From assembly GCF_041821085.1 (NCBI RefSeq), contig NZ_JBGUAZ010000009.1, positions 31,578-95,577 of the forward strand: 64,000 bases of DNA, written 5' to 3'. The translations under genes were made by a program, and so were the position numbers. The DNA is from Natrinema sp. HArc-T2 (GTDB lineage: Archaea > Halobacteriota > Halobacteria > Halobacteriales > Natrialbaceae). The notes below the pieces were generated by a model, which saw only the letters and a list, made by a program, of their open reading frames with translations, searched no databases and was not told the origin of the DNA. Below are positions 26,094 through 35,110 of this stretch, in pieces. The stretch's first letter is position 1; every line of letters starts with the position of its first letter.

Positions 26094-27640
26094 TGGTAAA
26101 TCCCTCCACGACGGAAGAGTGCTCGGAGTGTTACCAACACGGGGATAATCTCGAGGCGACCGATCCACATATTGAACAGGAACATGAGTTTCCCAAGCGT
26201 CGGAAGCGACTCCGGCCCGGTGATGCCCGCGGAGAGGCCGACGTTGCCCTGAGCGCTCGCAACCTCGAAGATGACGTTCTCGAGGGTGTACTCTCCCTGT
26301 GGAAGTATCAGGAGAAGCACAAACATCCCAATGCCAAGGAAGACAAACCAGAGAAAGCCGATAATGGCTGCTTCCTCGAACTCCTGACGGACTTCCCGTT
26401 CGTCGAGCCGGCGACCGTTGATTTTCAACCGGCGAACTGCTGTCTTAGGATAAAAGACATCCGTGATACGGAATCGGATTCCCTTTAATAGCGTGAGAGC
26501 CCGGATGAGCTTAATTCCGCCGACTGTCGACCCAGCTGCACCGCCGACAATCATCCCGAAAACCACCGTGAGCTGGGCCTGTGCTGGCCACCGGCCAAGC
26601 GCGACGTTCGTCGAGTCGACTGCAGTCTGGAAGCCGGCGCAGGTCGCCGCCGAGACGAACTGGAAGGAGCTGTAACGAAACGCCGTAAACAGGGTGTCAT
26701 ACGTTTCGGTGACGTAGACGAGCGCGGTAAGAGCGAGCGTGCCAGCGCTCATGTAGATGAATACCCATCGAGTCTGGAGATCCGTATAGAGGTTTCGGAG
26801 GTCGCCTTGCAGGATGAGATAGTGCACCGGAAACGCGATACTACCGAGCAGCATGATCGGCAGGAGCGCGAAGTCGATAGCGGCGCTGTCATAGGTGGCG
26901 ATCGAATTGTCGGTAATCGAGAATCCACCAGTTGATAAGCCAGTCATCGCGTGGTTGATTGCGCCCCAGAGAGGCATCCCGACAACCCAGAGTAACAGGA
27001 TCGAGACGAATGTAAAGAGGAGGAAGATCCACCAGATCGTCTGCACTGTGGAGACGATACTCGGATGAATCCGTTCGGATCGCGCTTCGCTCTCATAGAG
27101 CGTCAGTGACCCACTGCCAGGGCGGGCGAGGATCGCCGTCGTCAGGACGATCACGCCGACGCCACCGACCCACTCGATGAACGATCGCCACCACTGCAGC
27201 GTCCGTGGTAAGACCTCCTCGTTGTCGGTCATCGTCAGGCCAGTCCCGGTAAAGCCGCTCATACTCTCGAAGACGGCGTTGAGTGGATTAGTAAACGCCG
27301 CGAGTGTCTCCGTCTGTGCCGGCGTCTCGAGGACTGGGAGCCCAAGCTCAACGGTCCACGCAATGAGGAGGAACGGGACCGATCCGAAAAGCGCGACACA
27401 GAACCAGCCCGTCGCGGCGATGATCATCCCGTGTAGCTTACCAGGCTGGGTCGCTTCCTCAAACGTCGACGCCAGGGCATAGCCGATACCAAGCGGGAGC
27501 AACCCGGAGACGACAAGAGCCGGAATCACATAGTATTCTCCCCAGACAAGCGGGACAAGCAGGGAAACGAACAGTAATCCGGCCAGCGCTTGGAACATGC
27601 GCCCTAAGTCTCGGCTGATCGTTTCCATCGCTTCGTTCAT
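26090..27640 (-). CDS. trkH: TrkH-family potassium uptake protein (copy A)
   Basis: A 516-aa K+ channel-like subunit of Trk. The four pore loops are visible: SMSGFTGTGLTMTD, TGLSTGGFSITD, AATCAGFQT and SAQGNVGLSAG, each with the conserved filter glycine. It works with the TrkA-type RCK protein encoded directly upstream. It is nearly identical in most of its length to trkH at 33560-35110, a recent paralogue. GGAGGTGA seven bases before the ATG is a strong Shine-Dalgarno site, and a TATA-like element lies about 100 nt upstream, so this transcript has a leader. The downstream small membrane protein overlaps its stop. Confidence 0.95.
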   Translation of the reverse strand: MNEAMETISRDLGRMFQALAGLLFVSLLVPLVWGEYYVIPALVVSGLLPLGIGYALASTFEEATQPGKLHGMIIAATGWFCVALFGSVPFLLIAWTVELGLPVLETPAQTETLAAFTNPLNAVFESMSGFTGTGLTMTDNEEVLPRTLQWWRSFIEWVGGVGVIVLTTAILARPGSGSLTLYESEARSERIHPSIVSTVQTIWWIFLLFTFVSILLLWVVGMPLWGAINHAMTGLSTGGFSITDNSIATYDSAAIDFALLPIMLLGSIAFPVHYLILQGDLRNLYTDLQTRWVFIYMSAGTLALTALVYVTETYDTLFTAFRYSSFQFVSAATCAGFQTAVDSTNVALGRWPAQAQLTVVFGMIVGGAAGSTVGGIKLIRALTLLKGIRFRITDVFYPKTAVRRLKINGRRLDEREVRQEFEEAAIIGFLWFVFLGIGMFVLLLILPQGEYTLENVIFEVASAQGNVGLSAGITGPESLPTLGKLMFLFNMWIGRLEIIPVLVTLRALFRRGGIYQ

Positions 27641-27647
27641 ACACGCT

Positions 27648-27655
27648 TCACCTCC
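27648..27655 (-). promoter_or_regulatory. Strong Shine-Dalgarno site of trkH copy A
   Basis: GGAGGTGA with a seven-base spacer to the ATG at 27640. The plus-strand trkH copy at 33560 lacks this site and has a TATA box 26-33 nt from its ATG, so the two copies appear to be translated in different ways. Confidence 0.6.
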
Positions 27656-27731
27656 AGTTTCGTATTCCCACTTGCAGCGGTGTACTGATCAGCTGTTTGA
27701 GCTCTGATTCGCTGCCGCAGCTGGAGTAGTA

Positions 27732-27745
27732 CATACATATAAAAA
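27732..27745 (-). promoter_or_regulatory. TATA-like promoter element for trkH copy A
   Basis: Reading toward trkH, the bases TTTTTATATGTATG lie between the trkA stop (27768) and trkH. Transcription would start about 25 nt downstream and leave a leader of roughly 70 nt that contains the Shine-Dalgarno site. A promoter here would let trkH be expressed apart from trkA. Confidence 0.45.
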
Positions 27746-27767
27746 CTCTCACCTCTAGTTTCGGTCA

Positions 27768-28454
27768 TCATTTGGTTCTGTCTTCGGTATGACCGAATAC
27801 ATTGGTCAGTTCGGGAGCAGCGCCAAACGCCGAATAGACGGTCAGTAGATCACCGGCTTTGATCTCCATCCCGCCTTTTGGGGTAAGTGGTGAGTCCTGT
27901 CCTTCGCGCTCGATCGCAACGATTAGAACGTCGTCAGGGAGAACCTCCTCTTCCGCTGCCTCGACAATCGTTTTGCCATCGATTGGAGAATCTTCGGTAA
28001 CAGTGATCTCGAAGACTTCTGCCTCTTCGCCGATTCGCATATAGTCGACGATCGCCGGTCGAGCGACCGCGCGGTAGAGATATTCGGCGATGAGCTCCTG
28101 TGGGTTCTCCATCGTATTGACGCCAATCTGGCGAAACACGTTCATGTGCTCGGGATCGTGCACAACTGAGACGACTGCTGGTACCTCGTGTTCCTGCGCG
28201 AGCAGACAGACCATGATATTGGTTGCGTCTCGGTCGGTCGTGCTGATTAGAGCGTCTGCTTCTTCGATACCGGCATCCATGAGTACCCCATGGGCCGTCG
28301 CATCGTCATTGAGAACCAGACAATCGTACTCACCGGCAACCCGATCAGCTCGTTCTTCGTCGTTCTCGATGACGACGACTTCGTTGCCCGACCGAGTCGT
28401 GATGTTGATCAGTGGCGTTCCAATATCTCCTGCTCCAACGATGAGAATATACAT
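27768..28454 (-). CDS. trkA: TrkA-type RCK regulatory protein (copy A)
   Basis: A 228-aa RCK protein: TrkA-N Rossmann domain with GAGDIG (residues 7-12) and an acidic residue at the end of strand two (VVVIEND), then a TrkA-C domain from about residue 145 (VFEITVTEDSPIDGKTI). It binds NAD(H) or ATP/ADP and gates TrkH at the inner face of the membrane. It is the close paralogue of the protein at 32755-33441, with the same length. Gene order trkA, trkH, small membrane protein is the same in both copies. The short stretch upstream of the ATG includes AGTTATAAGTATAC, a possible TATA region. Confidence 0.92.
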   Translation of the reverse strand: MYILIVGAGDIGTPLINITTRSGNEVVVIENDEERADRVAGEYDCLVLNDDATAHGVLMDAGIEEADALISTTDRDATNIMVCLLAQEHEVPAVVSVVHDPEHMNVFRQIGVNTMENPQELIAEYLYRAVARPAIVDYMRIGEEAEVFEITVTEDSPIDGKTIVEAAEEEVLPDDVLIVAIEREGQDSPLTPKGGMEIKAGDLLTVYSAFGAAPELTNVFGHTEDRTK

Positions 28455-28528
28455 GTATACTTATAACTCGAGTCGCTGCATGATCACTTCCCGAATCGAC
28501 ATGGGAGACTCCTCTGGCCTACGTGCCA

Positions 28529-28699
28529 TCATGACTGTTCCGTCTGTTTGTTCGCCAATGCTCTCCACAAGGGAGCCATTGTCTTTTCTACGGCATGGAT
28601 ACCTGTGACGCGGTGGAACTGATAGCGTTCGAAGATAGCTGCTATGTCCCGTGCGTTCGCCTCGTCGGAAACTGGAACAACGTGGTACAGAGATACACT
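28529..28699 (-). pseudogene. UspA remnant
   Basis: A minus frame reads YHVVPVSDEANARDIAAIFE, then RYQFHRVTGIHAVEK, and ends at TGA (28529-28531). It lines up with the N-terminal half of the UspA protein at 30105-30554 ([20 protein letters not shown], then VTVLHVVEK). An in-frame TAG lies just upstream and no ATG precedes it, so this is a truncated UspA copy. Confidence 0.5.
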
Positions 28700-28722
28700 C
28701 TACAAGAATTTGCATTAGCAGA

Positions 28723-29073
28723 TCACTCTCTCAAATCTCCGATAAATGACCAGTTGAGGGTTTCTTCGCCATCTGGATGTCTCTCCCGAGTTACATGGTA
28801 GAGTGAAACAAGAGACGAATCGCCGTCGGAATCGTCCGTGTCAGGAGACCGCATTCGGACTAACGTGTATACTCCCTCATCCTCTATCGAGAGGACATCC
28901 CCTTTTGCTTCTTCGCGGATCTGTTGCTCTAGCGGCGGATGAGCCTCTTCAAGAAGCTGCTCGGCATATTCATGTACTGCGTGAAGTTCTGGTGGCTCAA
29001 GGGTATCCAGTTGCTCAACAAGGGCATCCGGGAGCTGCTCTGTGGGTGATCGTCCGTCGTCTGAATTGCTCAT
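28723..29073 (-). CDS. Conserved-looking acidic hypothetical protein
   Basis: A 116-aa acidic protein from the ATG at 29073 (MSNSDDGRSPTEQLPDALVE). The first half is helical (ELHAVHEYAEQLLEEAHPP), the second half beta-rich (VYTLVRMRSP, VSLYHVTRERHPDGEETLNW). The ending reads like a small beta-sheet domain that binds a partner. An in-frame start 72 nt upstream would add basic, non-family residues. It lies between the UspA remnant and the divergent AsnC-type regulator, inside the cation island. I do not recognise a named family. Confidence 0.65.
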   Translation of the reverse strand: MSNSDDGRSPTEQLPDALVEQLDTLEPPELHAVHEYAEQLLEEAHPPLEQQIREEAKGDVLSIEDEGVYTLVRMRSPDTDDSDGDSSLVSLYHVTRERHPDGEETLNWSFIGDLRE

Positions 29074-29304
29074 ACATGGACCCCTATTCTGGAAAGCAAA
29101 ATAACTTCCGCTGGATTTACGGATTCGTTCTCTTAATCGCGGCAATCTTTCTTATCGTTTAACGCCCTCGAGGTGACGTGTTCCCAGTGAAATCCCTACT
29201 TATCCATCAGACAGCATCGCATCTTTGGTGTGGTCGATGCTGTTTCCAATCGAGAACAAAAGTCAAGTTAAATGCCGAAAGGGAGCCAATTGTCTCGTAT
29301 AAGT

Positions 29305-30045
29305 ATGTCCAAAGGTATCGATGAGATCGATGAGGAGATACTGTATTATCTTACGCGGGAGGGTCGTCACACGTCTGCACCAGATATCGCTGAGAAAGTA
29401 GATGTCTCTGCTCCGACTGTCCGTAATCGGATTCGCCGTCTCGAAGAAGATGGGATCATTAAGGGCTACCATGCTCATGTGGACTACGAGCGAGCCGATG
29501 GCCGATTAGCAAATCTGTTCACCTGTACCACGCCAGCGACTGATCGGCAGGAACAGGCCCAGCGGGTGCTTGATATTCCTGGTGTTATCAACGTCAGAGA
29601 GATCATGACTGGCAAAGGAGATCTCCAAATCAAGGTCGTCGGGATGGATACCGATGACCTCACACGCATCGCACAGGATATTACAGCTCTCGGTATCGAA
29701 ATTGATGATGAGGGCCTTATTCACAGAGAATATGTCCGCCCATACGCTCAGTTCGGTCCTCGGGAAAAGGAACCAATTTCGCCAGTAACCGGTGTTGCAG
29801 GTCTTGCTGGAGATGCAGATGTAATCGAAGTCATCGTGAAGGAAGGTGCACCAATCACTGGCAAAACGCTCCAACAAGCCAACGAAGAGGGCCTCATTCC
29901 CGCAAGCGTACTGGTGGTGAGAATTGATCGGGATGATCAGGCCATCACTCCAACAGGAGAGACCATAATCAGAGAGGATGACTTCGTGACGATTCACTCG
30001 CGATCGGGAATCACTGATGATACCTTAGAGGTGTTCACTGGCTAA
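29305..30045 (+). CDS. AsnC/Lrp-type HTH regulator fused to a C-terminal RCK_C (TrkA-C) domain
   Basis: A 246-aa protein from the ATG at 29305. An AsnC-type HTH is at residues about 3-60 (DIAEKVDVSAPTVRNRIRRL), a Lrp/AsnC ligand-binding (RAM-like) domain at about 65-145 (GVINVREIMTGKGDLQIKVV), and a TrkA-C domain at about 165-246 (EVIVKEGAPITGKTLQQANE, then DDFVTIHSRSG). RCK_C domains sense small ligands in K+ channels, so this looks like a transcription regulator for the Trk genes around it. TTAAAT about 35 nt upstream supports this start over the one at 29272. Confidence 0.85.
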   Translation: MSKGIDEIDEEILYYLTREGRHTSAPDIAEKVDVSAPTVRNRIRRLEEDGIIKGYHAHVDYERADGRLANLFTCTTPATDRQEQAQRVLDIPGVINVREIMTGKGDLQIKVVGMDTDDLTRIAQDITALGIEIDDEGLIHREYVRPYAQFGPREKEPISPVTGVAGLAGDADVIEVIVKEGAPITGKTLQQANEEGLIPASVLVVRIDRDDQAITPTGETIIREDDFVTIHSRSGITDDTLEVFTG

Positions 30046-30104
30046 TTTGGCAGTGTAATTGAGGTACCCAACTGTTATGCTGTGTGTTATCTTCCTTCTC
30101 TTGT

Positions 30105-30554
30105 ATGGGAAGTATACCTGACTCCTCTCATGGTAGCCTTCTTGCACATGTTCTTGTTCCGGTCGCAAACGAGAACGATGCCGAGAAGACAGCGATGGCG
30201 CTTGAACCGTACGATCCAGACAAGGTGACAGTGCTCCATGTTGTCGAAAAGGGAAAAGGCGTTCCAGATAAGACACCCGTTGAGCAATCCGAAAACATCG
30301 CTGCAGAATCGTACGCCGCTGTCCGCAGCGTATTCCCTGATGCTGATGAACACACTGCTTATGCTCGAGATGTCATTGACGCCATTTTTGAGGCTGCTGC
30401 TGAGATAGATGCGAGCGCTATTGCGTATCGTTCCCGTGGTGGAAACCGAATCATGCAGTTTCTGTCGGGAGATCGCTCGCTCAAACTCGTTACCCAAGCT
30501 AATCGGCCCGTCATCGCATTGCCGCAGGCAGATGGAGACATGTCAGCCGAGTGA
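30105..30554 (+). CDS. Universal stress protein (UspA-like)
   Basis: A 149-aa UspA-fold protein ([20 protein letters not shown] near the N-terminus; [20 protein letters not shown] near the C-terminus). The ATP loop is modified ([12 protein letters not shown]), so nucleotide binding is uncertain. UspA proteins are often linked to Trk and antiporter genes in haloarchaea. The start at 30105 (MGSIPDSS) is taken; a start 21 nt upstream is open. It follows the AsnC-RCK_C gene on the same strand and is convergent with trkH at 30643. Confidence 0.85.
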   Translation: MGSIPDSSHGSLLAHVLVPVANENDAEKTAMALEPYDPDKVTVLHVVEKGKGVPDKTPVEQSENIAAESYAAVRSVFPDADEHTAYARDVIDAIFEAAAEIDASAIAYRSRGGNRIMQFLSGDRSLKLVTQANRPVIALPQADGDMSAE

Positions 30555-30642
30555 TCTCACACTCCCGGCGTCTCAACGACAGCCAAACAGCCGATTACGG
30601 AGTGAATCGACGGTGGGTCGTTCAGCCCAATAACACAGGAAT

Positions 30643-32181
30643 TCACCGCTTCCAGAAGCTACCAGTGAACAGCACGAGCACGGGGATGATCTCGAGGCGA
30701 CCGATCCACATGAGAAAGACCATGACGAGCTTCGAGCTGTCTGGGAACAGAAAGTAGCTTCCATAGGGTCCAACTGAGCCGAATCCGGGGCCGATGTTGC
30801 CGATCGTCGCGAGGCTGGCACTGAAGGCCTCGAGCGGCGTCAGCGTGTAGCCAATACGACTGGCATCAAGCGCGAGAAACAGCGTCGCAATGGCGAAAAT
30901 AAAGAGATACATGAACGTAAATCCGAGGACGCCGCGGATAGCATCTTCGTCGACAACGTTTCCACCCAGGCGAATCGGCCGGACGACCTCGGGATGGGAG
31001 GCCGTAAACAGCTCTCGTCGGAGGACCTTGAGGACAATTAGCCACCGGACGACCTTGACACCACCACCGGTCGAGCCAGCCGAACCGCCGACGAGCATGG
31101 CAAAGAGGAGGACGATCTTCCCCGTCGAGGACCACTCGACGAAGTCGCTGGTCGCGTAGCCGGTCGAGGTCAGCAACGACGCGATCTGGAAGGCGCTCTG
31201 TCGCAACGAGTTCTCGAGGACACCCTCAGTGACGCCGCCAAGGCCCGCAAGCGCCGGTGCGGTGCCAGAGTAGAGCATCCCGGCGAGGAGGACGGTGAGA
31301 CCAGCGATCGCGGCGATGTAGGCGCGAAACTCGGAGTTGCGAACGAAGCGGTGGCCCTCGCCGCTAAAGACGTGCCAGAACAGGGCGAAGTTCGTCCCAG
31401 CGATGATCATGAAGGGGATTGCCGTCCACTGGACAATCGCAGAAAAGGCCGCGACGCTGTCGGCCTCTGGGGAGAACCCGCCCGTCGGGAGTGTTGTAAA
31501 CCCGTGGGCGATGGCGTTGTACAGCCCCATGTTGGGGGCCATCCCCGCGAGATGAAAGCCATAGAGCAATGCAATGTAGACCGCGGTAAAGGCGAAGTAG
31601 ACGAGCCAGAGGATCCGCGCCGTTTCGGCGATCCGCGGCGTCAGTTTTTGTAACTCCGGGCCGGGCGCTTCCGACTCGATGAGCTGGGCACCGCTGACAG
31701 CGACTTCCGGGAGGATCGCGACCATCAACACGATGATCCCCATCCCGCCGAGCCACTGGGTGAGCTGTCGCCACATCATCACGGCGTGGGAGTGCCGTTC
31801 CAGCGAGATTTCCCCGAGGACGGTCGCCCCAGTCGTCGTGAAGCCGGACATTGACTCGAACAGCGCGTTGACGGGATCGGCAAGCGTCGACTCGGTCCCC
31901 CAGCCCGCGAGTACGTACGGGACCGCGCCCACGGCGGCGACGGCGAGCCATGAAATCGCGACAAACAACATCGCTTCCCGGATCTGCAGGTTCGGCTCGA
32001 CCTCGAGCTGCTCGAGGCCGTAACCGACGGTGATCGTCAGTGCAATTGTTGCGATGAACGGGAACAGGGGATCGCCGTAGATGAGCGCCACGACGATTGG
32101 GATCACTAACGGAACGGAGAGATACTTGAGAACGGTCCCAACGAGCGCGAAGCTGGCGCGCCAGTCAGTTCGCAGCCGCAT
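30643..32181 (-). CDS. trkH: TrkH-family potassium uptake protein (divergent copy)
   Basis: A 512-aa TrkH. Pore-loop segments are SMSGFTTTGATVLG, HGFTTLPTGGFSPEAD, SLLTSTGYATSD and ATIGNIGPGFGSVG. It is clearly more distant from the other two TrkH proteins here than they are from each other. No TrkA or small membrane gene is coupled to it. The ATG at 32181 (MRLRTDWRASF) is preferred over the one at 32268, since the extra 29 residues are not family-like. It may use the RCK proteins encoded by the flanking cassettes. Confidence 0.92.
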   Translation of the reverse strand: MRLRTDWRASFALVGTVLKYLSVPLVIPIVVALIYGDPLFPFIATIALTITVGYGLEQLEVEPNLQIREAMLFVAISWLAVAAVGAVPYVLAGWGTESTLADPVNALFESMSGFTTTGATVLGEISLERHSHAVMMWRQLTQWLGGMGIIVLMVAILPEVAVSGAQLIESEAPGPELQKLTPRIAETARILWLVYFAFTAVYIALLYGFHLAGMAPNMGLYNAIAHGFTTLPTGGFSPEADSVAAFSAIVQWTAIPFMIIAGTNFALFWHVFSGEGHRFVRNSEFRAYIAAIAGLTVLLAGMLYSGTAPALAGLGGVTEGVLENSLRQSAFQIASLLTSTGYATSDFVEWSSTGKIVLLFAMLVGGSAGSTGGGVKVVRWLIVLKVLRRELFTASHPEVVRPIRLGGNVVDEDAIRGVLGFTFMYLFIFAIATLFLALDASRIGYTLTPLEAFSASLATIGNIGPGFGSVGPYGSYFLFPDSSKLVMVFLMWIGRLEIIPVLVLFTGSFWKR

Positions 32182-32350
32182 CGAACACCCCACTCGAATA
32201 GTCACATATAGACATAGTTGTAATGGCCTTTCGCTAAGGCCATAATGAATCCATCGTGACTGCCACAAGGTAAGCGAGGGAGTGCTTGGGGCTTGACCTC
32301 AAGTATGGTTGAGTGAAGGTTCTTTATGCGGCTCGTGTGTATTATGAACT

Positions 32351-32599
32351 ATGCACATTCGATTACCAAGCGTTCGCCATCCGCACTCGTTTTACGATGT
32401 CTTCGGTGTTTCCGCTATTGCGGTGGCGATCATGGCCCTTGTCCTTACCATCTGGCATGGCTCATTTATCCGGATTGAGATGGTCGTGTTCATGGCGATA
32501 GTTTTTCTATGGGCCGGATGGGCAATTGAGCGGATCCTAGCCGAATCCGAAGAACGGTCGAAGCAACGAGGGAAGAAACCGCCTTGGTGGGACCAGTAA
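32351..32599 (+). CDS. Small two-helix membrane protein near Trk genes
   Basis: An 82-aa protein with two predicted helices (about 19-35 and 42-60) and a charged C-terminus (AESEERSKQRGKKPPWWDQ). CTTTATG about 30 nt before the ATG fits a leaderless start. It lies between the divergent trkH and trkA copy B. Layout and size resemble the 73-aa protein at 23179-23400. A link to K+ transport is suggested only by position. Confidence 0.6.
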   Translation: MHIRLPSVRHPHSFYDVFGVSAIAVAIMALVLTIWHGSFIRIEMVVFMAIVFLWAGWAIERILAESEERSKQRGKKPPWWDQ

Positions 32600-32754
32600 C
32601 GGCGGTGGCTGTTATTTTACGTGAACCGCCTCGGGGCTTGACCACGGGACACTCGGCCTGCTCCGCCCGTAGGTTGGCTAACGTCGCTTGAGGCCGCGAT
32701 ATGCACGTCACCGAAGCGGTATATTTTCATCGGAGACGCAATAAGGCAGACACA

Positions 32755-33441
32755 ATGTACATCATTGTCGTCGGGGCAGGCGATATCGGTATCCCCCTAA
32801 TCGACATCGCGACCCAATCAGGGAACGAAGTCGTCGTCATCGAGAAAGATCCCGAGCGCGCGGATCGGGCTGCCGGTGAGTACGACTGTCTGATCCTCAA
32901 CGACGATGCTACGTCCCACGAAGCGCTTATTGACGCCGGAATTGGGAAGGCCGACGCCCTGATTAGCACAACTGACCGGGATGCGACCAACATCATGGTC
33001 TGTCTGCTCGCACAGGAACACAACGTTCCCGCGATCGTGTCAGTCGTCCATGATCCCGATCACATGAACGTGTTTCGCCAAATTGGGGTCAATACGATGG
33101 AGAACCCACAGGAACTTATTGCCGAATATCTCTACCGGTCGGTCGCCCGGCCAGCCATTGTTGATTATATGCGAATTGGCGAGGAGGCGGAGGTGTTTGA
33201 GATCCGGGTCACTGATAACGCACCGATCGTCGGGAAGACAATCCTCGAGGCTGCAAATAAGGAAATCATTCCTGACGATGTCTTGATCGTTGCCATCGAA
33301 CGTGAAGGCCAGGATCCTCCGATTACCCCTCAGGGAAGTACGACCATCCAAACAGGCGATTTGTTGACTGTCTATTCGGGATTCGGTGCCGATCCCGAAC
33401 TTACGAACGTATTTGGTCACTATGAGGATCGAGTGAAATGA
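32755..33441 (+). CDS. trkA: TrkA-type RCK regulatory protein (copy B)
   Basis: A 228-aa RCK protein with GAGDIG at residues 7-12, the conserved STTDRDATNIMVCLLAQEH stretch and a C-terminal TrkA-C domain. It shares length and most residues with copy A at 27768-28454. TATATTTT at 32720-32727 lies about 30 nt before the ATG at 32755, which decides this start against the in-frame ATG at 32701. It is followed by trkH and the coupled small membrane gene. Confidence 0.93.
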   Translation: MYIIVVGAGDIGIPLIDIATQSGNEVVVIEKDPERADRAAGEYDCLILNDDATSHEALIDAGIGKADALISTTDRDATNIMVCLLAQEHNVPAIVSVVHDPDHMNVFRQIGVNTMENPQELIAEYLYRSVARPAIVDYMRIGEEAEVFEIRVTDNAPIVGKTILEAANKEIIPDDVLIVAIEREGQDPPITPQGSTTIQTGDLLTVYSGFGADPELTNVFGHYEDRVK

Positions 33442-33559
33442 TGACCTACCTGATCGGTTGCGAACCTGTAGCTGTCGGCACCGACTGCGATAAGACTAGG
33501 TTTGGACACATCTCAGTTTTCGACGTGTATATCAACCGCGACCAGGCAGTGAGCGATAT

Positions 33560-35110
33560 ATGAATAAGGCGGCCGAAACGATTGGCCGAGATCTAGGGCG
33601 GATCTTTCAGGCGTTGGCTGGTCTCCTGCTTATTTCGCTGCTCGTTCCACTGGTTTGGGGCGAGTATTGGGCGATGCCAGCGTTATTCGTTTCTGGACTG
33701 TTACCGTTCCTCATCGGCTATATCCTAACAACACGGTTTCAGGGGGCTGCCCAACCCAGCAAGCTACATGGGATGATCATCGCCGCGACGGGCTGGTTCT
33801 GCGTCGCGCTCTTCGGATCGGTCCCGTTCCTTCTCATCGCGTGGACCGTTGAGATCGGATTGCCAGTCATTGAGACACCGTCTCAGACAGAGACCCTCTC
33901 GGCCTTCACCAATCCGCTTAACGCCATCTTCGAGAGTATGAGTGGGTTTACTGGCACTGGGCTAACAATGACCGACAACGAAGAAGTCTTGCCGCGAACG
34001 TTGCAGTGGTGGCGGTCATTCATTGAGTGGGTTGGCGGTGTCGGCGTGATCGTTCTCACTACGGCGATTCTTTCACGTCCTGGGAGTGGTTCATTGACGC
34101 TTTACGAGAGTGAAGCTCGGTCCGAGCGGATTCACCCGAGCATTGTTTCGACCGTCCAGACAATCTGGTGGATATTTCTTTTGTTCACGTTTGCCTCAAT
34201 TCTTCTACTCTGGGTTGTCGGCATGCCGCTCTGGGGTGCGATCAACCACGCGATGACGGGACTTTCGACTGGAGGATTCTCGATTACCGACAACTCGATC
34301 GCCACCTACGATAGCGCTGCTATTGACTTTGCACTTCTGCCAATCATGTTGCTTGGAAGTATCGCCTTCCCAGTCCACTACCTCATTCTGCAAGGCGACC
34401 TCCGAAACTTCTATACAGATCTCCAGACGAGGTGGGTATTTATTTATATGAGTGCTGGTACACTCGTCCTCACCGCATTCGTCTATGCCACTGAGACGTA
34501 TGAGACTCTCTTTACTGCGTTTCGCTACGGTTCCTTTCAGTTCGTTTCGGCAGCGACTTGCGCCGGCTTTCAGACTGCTACCGATACGACTAATGTCGCA
34601 CTTGGTCGGTGGCCAGCTCACGCCCAGCTCACGGTGGTCTTTGGGATGATCGTCGGTGGTGCAGCCGGGTCGACAGCTGGAGGGATCAAGCTAATTCGGT
34701 CGCTCACTCTCCTCAAAGGGATCCGCTTCCGTATCGCGGAGGTTTTTTATCCTGAGACAGCCGTTCGCCGGTTGCAAATCAACGGTCGCCGTCTCAACGA
34801 ACGAGAGGTACGCCAAGAATTCGAAGAGGCGGCAATCATCGGCTTCCTCTGGTTTGTCTTCCTCGCTGTCAGTACTTTCATTCTTCTAGTGATTCTTCCA
34901 CAGAACGAGTACGCTCTTGAAAACGTCATCTTTGAAGTCGCCAGTGCACAGGGCAACGTCGGCCTCTCTGCAGGTATCACCGGGCCTGAGTCGCTGCCGA
35001 CGCTCGGCAAGATTATGTTCCTATTCAACATGTGGATTGGCCGTCTCGAGATCATTCCCGTCCTCGTTACACTGCGGACAGTTTTGGATCGTGGAGGGTT
35101 ATACCGATGA
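33560..35110 (+). CDS. trkH: TrkH-family potassium uptake protein (copy B)
   Basis: A 516-aa TrkH paralogue of the protein at 26090-27640, identical in length and with the same pore segments (SMSGFTGTGLTMTD, TGLSTGGFSITD, AATCAGFQTA, SAQGNVGLSAG). Codon choices differ throughout, so the duplication is not very recent at the DNA level or one copy came by transfer. GTATATC at 33527-33533 lies about 27-33 nt from the ATG, a leaderless promoter of its own. Its TGA overlaps the ATG of the small membrane gene. Confidence 0.95.
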   Translation: MNKAAETIGRDLGRIFQALAGLLLISLLVPLVWGEYWAMPALFVSGLLPFLIGYILTTRFQGAAQPSKLHGMIIAATGWFCVALFGSVPFLLIAWTVEIGLPVIETPSQTETLSAFTNPLNAIFESMSGFTGTGLTMTDNEEVLPRTLQWWRSFIEWVGGVGVIVLTTAILSRPGSGSLTLYESEARSERIHPSIVSTVQTIWWIFLLFTFASILLLWVVGMPLWGAINHAMTGLSTGGFSITDNSIATYDSAAIDFALLPIMLLGSIAFPVHYLILQGDLRNFYTDLQTRWVFIYMSAGTLVLTAFVYATETYETLFTAFRYGSFQFVSAATCAGFQTATDTTNVALGRWPAHAQLTVVFGMIVGGAAGSTAGGIKLIRSLTLLKGIRFRIAEVFYPETAVRRLQINGRRLNEREVRQEFEEAAIIGFLWFVFLAVSTFILLVILPQNEYALENVIFEVASAQGNVGLSAGITGPESLPTLGKIMFLFNMWIGRLEIIPVLVTLRTVLDRGGLYR

